From Micavibrio sp. UBA7657 (lineage in GTDB: Bacteria > Pseudomonadota > Alphaproteobacteria > Micavibrionales > Micavibrionaceae): a DNA stretch of 64,000 nucleotides. The position numbers were made by a program, and so were the translations under genes. Below are positions 42,985 to 50,306 of the stretch, one piece after another. Below the pieces are notes generated by a model that searched no databases, was not told where the DNA came from, and worked only from the letters and a program-made list of their open reading frames with translations. Location: positions 1-64,000 of the forward strand of contig DLHX01000012.1 in the NCBI GenBank assembly GCA_002483465.1. The letters are read 5' to 3'. Each line of letters opens with the position of its first letter. Positions within the stretch are counted from its first letter, which is position 1.

Positions 42985-43692
42985 ATGAGAACATTTTTGA
43001 TCATTGCCCTGGTTGTGGCTTTCGCGGCCTTTCCCGCCCTTGCGGCGGATATCTTTAACAAGCCGGTGAAGGATAATGCCCTGCCCGATGTGCCCCCGGC
43101 AGCCCGGCAGCAAGAGGCGCCGACGCCCGCGCCGCAATTACAGCAGATGCCATCACCGCAGACCGCGCCTCAGGCCGAGAAAGAATCCATTGAAAGTTTT
43201 GCCAAGCGTTACAATGAAAACTGCCTGAAGAAAAAGAATGAAATTCTGAAGGGCGATGATCTGCGGATGCTGTGCGCGTGCACGGCGTCGAAGCTGCAGG
43301 AAAAGATGACCGTCGCGGAAGTCGAGACCATGACGACCGACACGCCCGAGGGACAGGTTCAGAGAAACCGCATGGTGACTGATGTTTACGCACCGTGCAT
43401 GGAATATCCGTCGCGCGCGCTACTGATGAACCAATGCAACAGCTATCAGGATAAGCTCAAGAAAACGGCTGGCGGGCAGTCCATTAACGGCGAGGCGATC
43501 TGCGGATGCCTGGCCCAGAATATGGCGGCCTATGTGGCGATGAACGCGCAGCCGATCCTGGCGCAGAAGCTCGCGGCCAACCCGGCCGACATGGACCCGC
43601 TGGGGGCTTTCCTGAACAGCCAGGAATACCAGGCGCAGGTCAATGCGACCTTTTCGGGCTGCATCCAGCAGCACGGCGCCTTCAAGCAATAA
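42985..43692 (+). CDS. Secreted cysteine-rich hypothetical protein, paralogue 2
   Basis: A 235-residue protein with signal peptide (LIIALVVAFAAFPALAAD), a Pro/Gln linker (about 35-70), then a domain with the same eight cysteines as paralogue 1: ENC, CAC (LCACTASKL), APC, NQC, CGC (ICGCLAQNM) and SGC. CACTASKL is shared exactly; the rest is diverged, suggesting an old tandem duplication. It follows paralogue 1 by 37 bases. No family recognised. Confidence 0.75.
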   Translation: MRTFLIIALVVAFAAFPALAADIFNKPVKDNALPDVPPAARQQEAPTPAPQLQQMPSPQTAPQAEKESIESFAKRYNENCLKKKNEILKGDDLRMLCACTASKLQEKMTVAEVETMTTDTPEGQVQRNRMVTDVYAPCMEYPSRALLMNQCNSYQDKLKKTAGGQSINGEAICGCLAQNMAAYVAMNAQPILAQKLAANPADMDPLGAFLNSQEYQAQVNATFSGCIQQHGAFKQ

Positions 43693-43751
43693 ACCCGACT
43701 GGACAGCGCCGCCCGGCCTTACTAATGTAAGCGCCGTTAAAGGATATATTG

Positions 43752-45206
43752 ATGACTTATCAAATTCAGGGCGAAAAAGGCACATGGGAAGTGGTGATCG
43801 GCATGGAAGTCCATGCGCAGGTGATCGCTGAATCCAAATTATTTTCCGGCGCGGCAGCCTCGTTCGGCGCGGAGCCGAATTCGCAAGTTTCATTGGTTGA
43901 TGCGGCGATGCCGGGGATGCTTCCCGTTCTGAATGAATATTGTGTCGAGCAGGCTATTCGCACCGGTCTCGGTCTGAATGCGCAGATCAACAAGACCTCC
44001 GTTTTCGAGCGGAAGAATTATTTCTATCCCGACCTGCCGCAGGGCTACCAGATTTCGCAGTTCCTGCACCCGATTGTTGGCAAGGGTGAGATTGAAATCG
44101 ACCTGCCGGATGGCAGCGCGAAAACAATCGGCATTACACGTTTGCATCTTGAGCAAGACGCGGGCAAGTCTGTACACGACCAGCACCCGACAAAAAGCTA
44201 TGTGGATCTGAACCGTTCCGGCTGCGCGCTGATGGAAATTGTGTCCGAGCCGGACATCCGCAGCCCCGATGAGGCCACGGCATACCTTTCCAAGCTCCGC
44301 ATGATTTTGCGTTATTTAGACACGTGCGACGGTAACATGGAAGAAGGCTCGATGCGGGCCGACGTGAATATTTCTGTGCGCAGGCCGGGTGACGGATTAG
44401 GCACGCGCTGCGAGGTAAAGAACGTCAACTCGCTCAAGGCCGTGCAGCAGGCAATTGAATATGAAGCGCAGCGCCAGGTGGAGATCATCGAGGGCGGCGG
44501 CACAATCAACCAGGAGACACGTCTTTGGGACCCGGCGAAGCAGGAAACACGCTCAATGCGTTCGAAAGAAGAAGCGCATGATTACCGTTACTTCCCGGAC
44601 CCGGACCTCCTGCCCCTGCACGTGGCGGACACATGGATCGAGCGCGTGCGCGAAACGCTGCCCGAATTGCCCGACCAGAAGAAGCACCGCTTCATGAAGG
44701 ATTTCGGCCTGTCGGCTTATGATGCGAATGTTCTGATCGCCGAGCGCGTGCGCGCTGATTATTACGAGACTGTCGCCAAGGGGCGCGATGCGAAGCTCGC
44801 GGCGAACTGGGTGCTCAATGAATTGCTTGGTGCACTTAATAAGGACAATAAGTCGATTTCGGAATCGACCATCGCAGCCGGGCAGCTCGGCGCGCTGGTA
44901 GATTTGATTTCCGACAACACGATTTCCGGCAAGATCGCCAAGGATGTTTTCGCCGAGATGTACAAGAGCGGCAAAGACCCGGTACAAATTGTCGAGGAAA
45001 AAGGATTGAAGCAAGTCACCGACACCGGCGCGATTGAAAAGATCGTCGACGAGGTGATTGCCGAGAACCCGGATAATGTCGCGGCCTACCGCTCGGGCAA
45101 GGACAAATTGTTCGGCTTCTTCGTGGGTCAGGTGATGAAAAAATCACAGGGCAAGGCGAACCCGAACATCATCAATGAGTTGCTGAAGAAGAAATTAAGC
45201 CCTTAA
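43752..45206 (+). CDS. gatB: Aspartyl/glutamyl-tRNA amidotransferase subunit B
   Basis: tRNA-binding and kinase subunit of GatCAB. The 484-residue protein has WEVVIGMEVHAQVIAESKLFSGA at the N terminus (EVHAQL motif), FYPDLPQGYQISQF, RLHLEQDAGKS, and the C-terminal YqeY-like tail with IVEEKGLKQVTD and GKANPNIINELL. The ATG at 43752 has AAGG upstream; a TTG at 43749 is less likely. It is separated from gatA by the two secreted paralogues. Confidence 0.96.
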   Translation: MTYQIQGEKGTWEVVIGMEVHAQVIAESKLFSGAAASFGAEPNSQVSLVDAAMPGMLPVLNEYCVEQAIRTGLGLNAQINKTSVFERKNYFYPDLPQGYQISQFLHPIVGKGEIEIDLPDGSAKTIGITRLHLEQDAGKSVHDQHPTKSYVDLNRSGCALMEIVSEPDIRSPDEATAYLSKLRMILRYLDTCDGNMEEGSMRADVNISVRRPGDGLGTRCEVKNVNSLKAVQQAIEYEAQRQVEIIEGGGTINQETRLWDPAKQETRSMRSKEEAHDYRYFPDPDLLPLHVADTWIERVRETLPELPDQKKHRFMKDFGLSAYDANVLIAERVRADYYETVAKGRDAKLAANWVLNELLGALNKDNKSISESTIAAGQLGALVDLISDNTISGKIAKDVFAEMYKSGKDPVQIVEEKGLKQVTDTGAIEKIVDEVIAENPDNVAAYRSGKDKLFGFFVGQVMKKSQGKANPNIINELLKKKLSP

Positions 45207-45227
45207 TTTCGTTCAAAAATCGCAATT

Positions 45228-45257
45228 TTGTTGCTAGTCTGGCCATGCTGTTATAAT
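45228..45257 (+). promoter_or_regulatory. Consensus-like promoter with no leader room (leaderless candidate)
   Basis: TTGTTG (45228-45233), 18 bases, then perfect TATAAT (45252-45257). The ATG of the MraZ-like gene is 8 bases further, so transcription would begin at or within a base or two of the start codon. No ribosome site is seen. Confidence 0.55.
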
Positions 45258-45265
45258 GTTTCATT

Positions 45266-45727
45266 ATGACAAGAAAAGACCGGGGCGACCTGACCAAAAT
45301 TTTTGGCTGTTACGGCATATGGCCTGTACTTATGGACGACAAAGGGCGCATTTTGGTGCCCCTGGGTCATCACCAGCCTGATTCAGATCCGAAAGCGCGT
45401 GGCTTCATGGTTCACCTGGCGCCGGATAACAAACGTCTTTTCCTCTTTCCGCCCAGCGAGCTGGAGAAAATTCCGGAAACGATAAAAGCAGATCTAATGC
45501 CTCTTCTTACATTTCTCAGAATTGATAATGCGGGCCGCATTTGCATTCCAATCGAATTGAGAAAAGCCCTGATGGAACGGGACCCGGCGCAGGAAAATAA
45601 TTTAGTTATAGTCGGGCGTAGTAACCGCTTCGAAATCTGGACGGCAAAAGAATGGGAAAGCGAAAAAACAAATCAGGCGGAGCGCTTCGAAAGCGCCATT
45701 TCAGAACTCACGAATGAGCACGATTAA
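45266..45727 (+). CDS. Orphan MraZ-like DNA-binding protein
   Basis: MraZ is a DNA-binding regulator that usually leads the cell-division (dcw) cluster. This 153-residue protein has two SpoVT/AbrB-type repeats with the MraZ elements: MDDKGRILVPLGHH and DNAGRICIPIELRKALM, then VIVGRSNRFEIWTAKEWES near the end. It lies far from any visible mur, fts or mraW gene, after gatB. Its end overlaps the convergent MFS gene by 4 bases. A paralogue in the dcw cluster may exist elsewhere. Confidence 0.8.
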   Translation: MTRKDRGDLTKIFGCYGIWPVLMDDKGRILVPLGHHQPDSDPKARGFMVHLAPDNKRLFLFPPSELEKIPETIKADLMPLLTFLRIDNAGRICIPIELRKALMERDPAQENNLVIVGRSNRFEIWTAKEWESEKTNQAERFESAISELTNEHD

Positions 45728-46971
45728 ATCTCGACGTAATCGAGATCTTCGTGGAAGGTTTCGCGCAGGACAAGCAGCGATAGAAACGCGAGCGAAATCA
45801 TCACCGCCAGAACCGTCACACCCGCCATTGTCACGCCCGTATACGGAATCAGGAAATGAAACGCCCCGCTCATGGGGATGATAAATCCGCGCACCATGTT
45901 GGGAATGGATGTGGCGGCGGTGGCGCGGATGTTGGTGCCGAACTGCTCGGCGCCCATCTGCACGAACATCGCCCAGTAGCCTGCGCCGACGCCCATCATG
46001 AAACAGAGGCTGTAATATTCGAACAAGGTTTCATGCGGCGCGAGCACATAGGCGGTGATCGAGACGCTCATGAATACAAGGCATATGGCGACGGCCTTGC
46101 GGCGGCTGCGTAAAAGCTGGCTTAAAATGCCGCTGAAGGCATCGCCGACGAAGAGGCCCGCGTAACAGGCGAGCACGGCGGTGCCTGCCTTGGGTATTTC
46201 GGTCATGCCGAAATCCCTGGCGAACTCGGGCGTGAAAGTGATGAACAACCCGACAATACCCCAGAGCGGCGCGCCGACAAGAATGACGGCGAGATAGCGC
46301 GTGAATAATTTTCCATTGGTCAGCAGCATCAGGAAATTGCCGCGCGTGACATTGAGCGTACTTTTTGTTTTTTCGAACAGGCCGGATTCGCGGACATTGA
46401 TACGAAGCAGCAGCAGCGCCAACCCCATGATGCCGCCGATGATATAGGCCGTGCGCCAGTCGGTCATTTCGGCGACGAAAGCGGCGAAGACCGCGCCGAG
46501 AACGCCGATGGAGGCGATGAAGGTCGTGCCAAGGCCGCGCCAGGCGCGCGGAAAAAGTTCGGAGGCGAGCGTCACCCCTGCCCCAAGTTCGCCCGCGAGG
46601 CCGACGCCCGCGATGAAACGGAAGACCGCGTACATTTCCACGTCGTGCACGAAACCGTTGGCGATGTTGGCGATTGAGTACAAAAGAATCGAGCCGAACA
46701 GAACGGAGATGCGGCCCAGTTTATCGCCCCAGATTCCCCAGACGATGCCGCCGACAAGCAGCCCCGCCATCTGGGTATTGATCAGGAAGATGCCGGTTTC
46801 GAGGATTTGATCTTCCGGCACGCCGATGCTTTTCAGGCTCTGAACCCGGACGATGCTGAACATCAGCAGGTCGAAAATATCGACGAAATAGCCAAGCGCG
46901 GCGACGAGGATGGTCAGGAGCGTTGCCTTATCGACCTGTTCGCGCTGGAGAAAATCCCTGATTTTTTGCAT
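45724..46971 (-). CDS. Major facilitator superfamily transporter
   Basis: A 415-residue inner-membrane protein with about twelve hydrophobic segments. MFS motif A-like GDKLGRISVLF lies between helices 2 and 3, and RFIAGVGLAGELGAGVTLASE is typical of the metabolite:H+ symporter/sugar porter branch. The C-terminal half has NIRATAATSIPNMVRGF. Substrate is unknown. It is on its own, convergent with the MraZ-like gene. Confidence 0.88.
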   Translation of the reverse strand: MQKIRDFLQREQVDKATLLTILVAALGYFVDIFDLLMFSIVRVQSLKSIGVPEDQILETGIFLINTQMAGLLVGGIVWGIWGDKLGRISVLFGSILLYSIANIANGFVHDVEMYAVFRFIAGVGLAGELGAGVTLASELFPRAWRGLGTTFIASIGVLGAVFAAFVAEMTDWRTAYIIGGIMGLALLLLRINVRESGLFEKTKSTLNVTRGNFLMLLTNGKLFTRYLAVILVGAPLWGIVGLFITFTPEFARDFGMTEIPKAGTAVLACYAGLFVGDAFSGILSQLLRSRRKAVAICLVFMSVSITAYVLAPHETLFEYYSLCFMMGVGAGYWAMFVQMGAEQFGTNIRATAATSIPNMVRGFIIPMSGAFHFLIPYTGVTMAGVTVLAVMISLAFLSLLVLRETFHEDLDYVEI

Positions 46972-47085
46972 GGCAATATGTATTTCCAGAATATAGACAC
47001 CAATTCTTAAGCCATATTCTTCTAAAATAGGAGTTTAAACAAGGCTTTGCCCCGGGGTGGCCTTGAATTCAAAGGATTAGCGTAA

Positions 47086-47697
47086 ATGCCGAGACTGGAA
47101 AAGGGCGAGCACTGCCCTCTCAACGTGACGAAAAAAGCCGAGCACCGGGTTCTCGCGGGCCTTGGGTGGGAGCCGCATGCGCATGCCGGAATGCTGGAAA
47201 AACTGGGCGCGGCCATGGGTCTCAAGAGCATCAACCACGATCTCGACCTCGCCTGCCTGACGTTCGATGAGCAAAAAAATCTGCTCGGGACGATTTCAGC
47301 GATCCCGGGTTACTCCACGGATGGATCGGGCCGCATTTATCACAGCGGCGATAATGTCGCGGGCGAAGGCGACGGCGATGACGAACAGGTTTCAGTTGAG
47401 TTGCTGAAGCTCGACCCGTCCATTCATTACATCATGTTTGTCGCGACGATCAAAAGCGGCCATACGTTCGGTGAAATTGATTCACCTGAAATCAGATTGG
47501 CCGACGGATACAGCAATCATAATTTCCTGATAACGCCGCTCACGCATCTTGAGGGCAAGGCGAAATCGGCTTTTGCGTTTGCGAGCATTTACCGCAAGGA
47601 AGAAGGCTGGAACATTCATAACATCAGTACATATATAGACGTCACCGCGCTTCAGAAACCGAACGGCGCGTTGTCCACCCTGCTCACGAAAGCTTAA
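47086..47697 (+). CDS. TerD-family stress protein
   Basis: A 203-residue calcium-binding-type TerD domain protein, family linked to tellurite, phage and general stress resistance. Features: LDLACLTFDEQKNLL, then YHSGDNVAGEGDGDDEQV, LKLDPSIHYIMFVATIKSG, and EIRLADG. It has AAAGGA before the ATG. Only this single ter gene is present, so no specific tellurite system is implied. Its end overlaps the convergent TMEM175-like gene by 4 bases. Confidence 0.85.
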   Translation: MPRLEKGEHCPLNVTKKAEHRVLAGLGWEPHAHAGMLEKLGAAMGLKSINHDLDLACLTFDEQKNLLGTISAIPGYSTDGSGRIYHSGDNVAGEGDGDDEQVSVELLKLDPSIHYIMFVATIKSGHTFGEIDSPEIRLADGYSNHNFLITPLTHLEGKAKSAFAFASIYRKEEGWNIHNISTYIDVTALQKPNGALSTLLTKA

Positions 47698-48266
47698 TGT
47701 TCGCCGAGTGCACGCTCGATGCGGCGGTCAGGCACCAGCCACATCAATGCGACAAGCGCGTATAAAGCACCCGCCAGCCATTCAACATAAAAAGCGCAGA
47801 CAATAGCGGCGACATAAAGAACTGGTGATATTCTTATTTTCAGTTTCGATGTCTGGGCGAGGATCGTATCGCCGCCATGCTCGCGCACGATGACCGATTG
47901 CAAAATCCAGTACGCGATAGCCGAGAGAAACAGGACCACGCCATAAAGCGCCGTCGGCACCGAGGCGAAATTGTTTTCGCCCATCCAGCCTGTGACGAAT
48001 GGAATTAACGAGAGCCAGAACAGCAAATGCAGATTGGCCCACATCACCGCGCCGCTGACTCTTTTGGCGGCGTGGAGCATGTGGTGGTGGTTGTTCCAGT
48101 AGATGCCGATATAAATGAAGCTGAGCAGATAGCTCAGTAAAACCGGAAACAAGGGTTTCAGGGCCGCAATTTCAACACCGTGCGGGACTTTCATTTCCAG
48201 CACCATGATGGTGATGATGATGGCCAGCACGCCGTCGCTGAATGCTTCAAGTCTGCCTTTGCCCAT
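47694..48266 (-). CDS. TMEM175-like (DUF1211) membrane channel protein
   Basis: Bacterial homologues of TMEM175 are potassium-conducting channels. The 190-residue protein starts RLEAFSDGVLAIIITIMVLEM, the characteristic first helix with the conserved FSD motif, and has about six hydrophobic helices. HHHML in the loop NNHHHMLHAAKRV is also typical. The ATG at 48266 has GGAGGC 6 bases upstream. Confidence 0.85.
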   Translation of the reverse strand: MGKGRLEAFSDGVLAIIITIMVLEMKVPHGVEIAALKPLFPVLLSYLLSFIYIGIYWNNHHHMLHAAKRVSGAVMWANLHLLFWLSLIPFVTGWMGENNFASVPTALYGVVLFLSAIAYWILQSVIVREHGGDTILAQTSKLKIRISPVLYVAAIVCAFYVEWLAGALYALVALMWLVPDRRIERALGEH

Positions 48267-48350
48267 GAATGCCTCCGGTGGTAAACATAGCATGGAGCAA
48301 AAACACGGAACAGATGTTGGTTTTCAATCAAACCGCTCCTTGGAGGAACC

Positions 48351-48827
48351 ATGAAAACGATTACCCCCTGCCTGTGGTTCGACGGCAATGCCGAAGAAGC
48401 CGTCAAATTTTACACCTCCGTCTTCAAGGACGGGAAAATCCTGGGCACGTCCTATTACGGCCCGGGCATGCATTTGCCTGAGGGCACGGTCCTGACGGTT
48501 ACTTTTGAAATCATGGGGCAGGAATTTATGGCGCTTAACGGCGGGCCGGAATTCAAGTTCGACGAAGCGATTTCATTGATGATCCCCTGCGATACGCAGG
48601 AGGAAATTGATTATTACTGGGACAAGCTCACGGCGGCGGGCGGACAGCCTGTTCAGTGCGGCTGGCTGAAGGATAAATTCGGGCTTTCGTGGCAGGTCGT
48701 GCCGCGCATCATTGAAAAGCACCTTAACGATAAAGACCAGGCGAAGACCGACAGGGTGATGAAGGCGGTCATGGGCATGGTGAAGCTGGATATTGCCGAG
48801 ATAGAGAAGGCTTATAGGGAGGGGTAA
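48351..48827 (+). CDS. PhnB-like VOC superfamily protein
   Basis: A 158-residue glyoxalase/bleomycin-fold protein of the PhnB/3-demethylubiquinone-methyltransferase-like group. It starts TITPCLWFDGNAEEAVKFYTSVF and has FMALNGGPEFKFDEAISLMI, CGWLKDKFGLSWQVVPRI. Function is usually unassigned; several relatives are metal-free or bind small ligands. GGAGGAA precedes the ATG. Its stop runs straight into the copy of the tRNA-Ser 3' end. Confidence 0.85.
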   Translation: MKTITPCLWFDGNAEEAVKFYTSVFKDGKILGTSYYGPGMHLPEGTVLTVTFEIMGQEFMALNGGPEFKFDEAISLMIPCDTQEEIDYYWDKLTAAGGQPVQCGWLKDKFGLSWQVVPRIIEKHLNDKDQAKTDRVMKAVMGMVKLDIAEIEKAYREG

Positions 48828-48846
48828 TGGCGGAGACGAGAGGATT
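48826..48846 (-). repeat. 21-base copy of the tRNA-Ser 3' end
   Basis: AATGGCGGAGACGAGAGGATT is repeated at 48989-49009, where it is the 3' end (acceptor stem and part of the T-arm) of the tRNA-Ser gene. The copies are 163 bases apart in direct orientation. It begins at the last base of the VOC-gene stop. Confidence 0.7.
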
Positions 48847-48878
48847 ACTTTGGTGCGGGGCTGCGCCCCTGCCAAAGT
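48847..48878. repeat. Perfect long hairpin beside the tRNA-Ser 3' fragment
   Basis: ACTTTGG (48847-48853) pairs with CCAAAGT (48872-48878), with an inner GGGGC/GCCCC stem and TGC loop. Together with the fragment it lies in the 163 bases before the tRNA gene; it has no T-run and is not a typical terminator. Confidence 0.4.
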
Positions 48879-48956
48879 GGCAATTTTCAAACTCACAAAA
48901 TGCTCGTTAAGAAAATTGTCGAACCGGGAGCGTCTTCAGCTCCCTCCTCTACATCA

Positions 48957-48990
48957 TTTATAAAAAGGCCCATAAGGGCCTTTTTATAAA
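48957..48990. terminator. Bidirectional terminator next to tRNA-Ser
   Basis: A perfect 15-base palindrome arm, TTTATAAAAAGGCCC and its complement, around ATAA (48957-48990), flanked by A/T runs on both sides. It terminates the tRNA-Ser transcript on the minus strand. Confidence 0.9.
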
Positions 48991-49082
48991 TGGCGGAGAC
49001 GAGAGGATTCGAACCTCCGGTACGGTTTAATCCGTACAACAAGTTAGCAACCTGCCGCCTTCAGCCACTCGGCCACGTCTCC
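48991..49082 (-). tRNA. tRNA-Ser (anticodon GCU)
   Basis: Reverse strand reads GGAGACG, TG, GCCGAGTGGCTGAAGGC (D-arm), anticodon stem GCAGG, loop TTGCTAA, stem CTTGT, a long variable arm, T-arm with TTCGAATCC, acceptor stem and encoded CCA. The loop gives anticodon GCU (positions 49048-49046 on the plus strand), reading AGC/AGU serine codons. The 92-base length includes the long variable arm of class II tRNAs. Confidence 0.95.
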
Positions 49083-49090
49083 GCATAGAA

Positions 49091-49138
49091 CCTTCCAGGC
49101 GTGGAAGGGCAATCTATTTATTGTCCGCATGCGCGGAC
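49091..49138. repeat. Two perfect hairpins upstream of tRNA-Ser
   Basis: CCTTCCA-GGCG-TGGAAGG (49091-49108) and GTCCGC-ATGC-GCGGAC (49123-49138) lie between the tRNA gene and the copy of its 5' end. Neither has a T-run. Confidence 0.6.
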
Positions 49139-49141
49139 GGG

Positions 49142-49166
49142 CAGCCACTCGGCCACGTCTCCGCAT
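49142..49166 (-). repeat. 25-base copy of the tRNA-Ser 5' end
   Basis: CAGCCACTCGGCCACGTCTC followed by CGCAT duplicates 49062-49086 exactly, 80 bases away: acceptor 5' strand plus D-arm of the tRNA-Ser. No anticodon or 3' part follows, so it is a tRNA fragment, not a second gene. Confidence 0.8.
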
Positions 49167-49297
49167 CAGGAACCGTCTAATTAACAGAAAGCATTAGCTT
49201 TATCAATTGTTTCCATAGGGCTTTTTAGTCAATGGGAACAATATCCTGCCCTTTGCCGTTGGTAATATTAGAAGGTTATAAAACAACGGAGATTACG

Positions 49298-49585
49298 ATG
49301 AATACCAAGGTTTTGACATTAAGCGTTGCTGCCCTTGCCATGATGGCCCTTCCGGCGTGTACACAGCGTGCGACCGACCTGCCCCCGGGCAAGTATGAGA
49401 GCACCTCAAAGTCGGTGGACTCGCAAGGCACCGCCCATGAGAAAACGACCACGACCAATGTCGAAGTCGACAAATACGGCAACAAGAAAGCGACGACGGA
49501 GACGGAAAAGAGCTCGGACCCGAAGGGCCTGTTCAACAAATCGACGTCCAAGACATCGACTACAACTAAAGAAAACCGTTACTAA
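49298..49585 (+). CDS. Small lipoprotein, Thr/Lys-rich
   Basis: A 95-residue protein with a signal peptide ending in lipobox LPAC (MMALPACTQR), so the mature protein begins with the lipidated cysteine. The rest is very rich in Thr, Ser and Lys (KTTTTNVEVD, KSTSKTSTTTKENRY), a low-complexity surface-type tail. The start at 49298 has CGGAG upstream. It is a single gene with its own terminator. No family recognised. Confidence 0.75.
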   Translation: MNTKVLTLSVAALAMMALPACTQRATDLPPGKYESTSKSVDSQGTAHEKTTTTNVEVDKYGNKKATTETEKSSDPKGLFNKSTSKTSTTTKENRY

Positions 49586-49599
49586 GAGACAAAGTGAAA

Positions 49600-49632
49600 G
49601 AGAGTCCGCCGGAGAGCGGGCTCTCTTTTTTA
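49600..49632 (+). terminator. Rho-independent terminator after the small lipoprotein
   Basis: GAGAGTCCGC (49600-49609) pairs with GCGGGCTCTC (49616-49625), with one G-T wobble, loop CGGAGA, then T6. It lies at the end of the convergent DTW gene and may act in both directions. Confidence 0.9.
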
Positions 49633-50247
49633 TTGGCGCGCTTTTTTCAGCAGCAGCCTGAACGGCGGCAGGATTTTCTCAACGATAGAGTCGTCGCCTT
49701 CAAGCGCGGCGAGTGTATGGGCAGCGGCCTCGATAGTCGAAACGCTTTCCTTTCTAGGTTCCTTCCGCAAATTTCCGTAGAGCGAAACCGTGGGTGGCTG
49801 CAGAACCAGGCGACGGCATTTCAGCATCCAGGCATTGCGCCACCACAGCGCTTTGGCCTGCTGCCATGTGCCGTCGAGCAGAATAATTCCCTCGATATCC
49901 TCGAGAACTCTTTGATCCTCGGCCGGGCCGCCCTTGCGGTTCAGAACGGTCAGCGGTGCGGGTGGTAGTGGCTCCGACGTTTTGGCAGTCCCCAGATAAA
50001 GGATTCCCCATTTTTTTGGATCGGGGTCTTCCTGACCTGAGGCTTTTTTGAGATTCGCCCAGGACAGGCCGGTTTTGAGCGCGGAGTTTTTAAGCTGGAG
50101 CGTGGCGATTTTGGCGGTGCCGAGTTTACGGTCCTGTTCCTGCGGGTGGCGGAGAATCAGGACGAATATCCGGTTATCCACGGGCTCAACGGCCTCGCAG
50201 ACGCAGAGGTTCGAAAGCTTCTCGCATTGGGGGCAAACATCGTCCAT
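49630..50247 (-). CDS. DTW-domain protein, probable tRNA-uridine aminocarboxypropyltransferase
   Basis: DTW/TapT enzymes add the aminocarboxypropyl group of SAM to tRNA uridines. The 205-residue protein has a zinc-type CPQCEKLSNLCVC at the N terminus, ILRHPQEQDRKLGTA, LLDGTWQQAKALWWRN (the DTW box appears as DGTW), and LRKEPRKESVSTIEAAAHTL near the end. Length and order of motifs match the TapT group. The convergent lipoprotein gene ends at its 3' end. Confidence 0.85.
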   Translation of the reverse strand: MDDVCPQCEKLSNLCVCEAVEPVDNRIFVLILRHPQEQDRKLGTAKIATLQLKNSALKTGLSWANLKKASGQEDPDPKKWGILYLGTAKTSEPLPPAPLTVLNRKGGPAEDQRVLEDIEGIILLDGTWQQAKALWWRNAWMLKCRRLVLQPPTVSLYGNLRKEPRKESVSTIEAAAHTLAALEGDDSIVEKILPPFRLLLKKARQ

Positions 50248-50306
50248 GGCGCGGGTTATAGCATATCCCTTTATTTTTGCCCGAAAAAATAGGAAACTAA
50301 GCGGGC

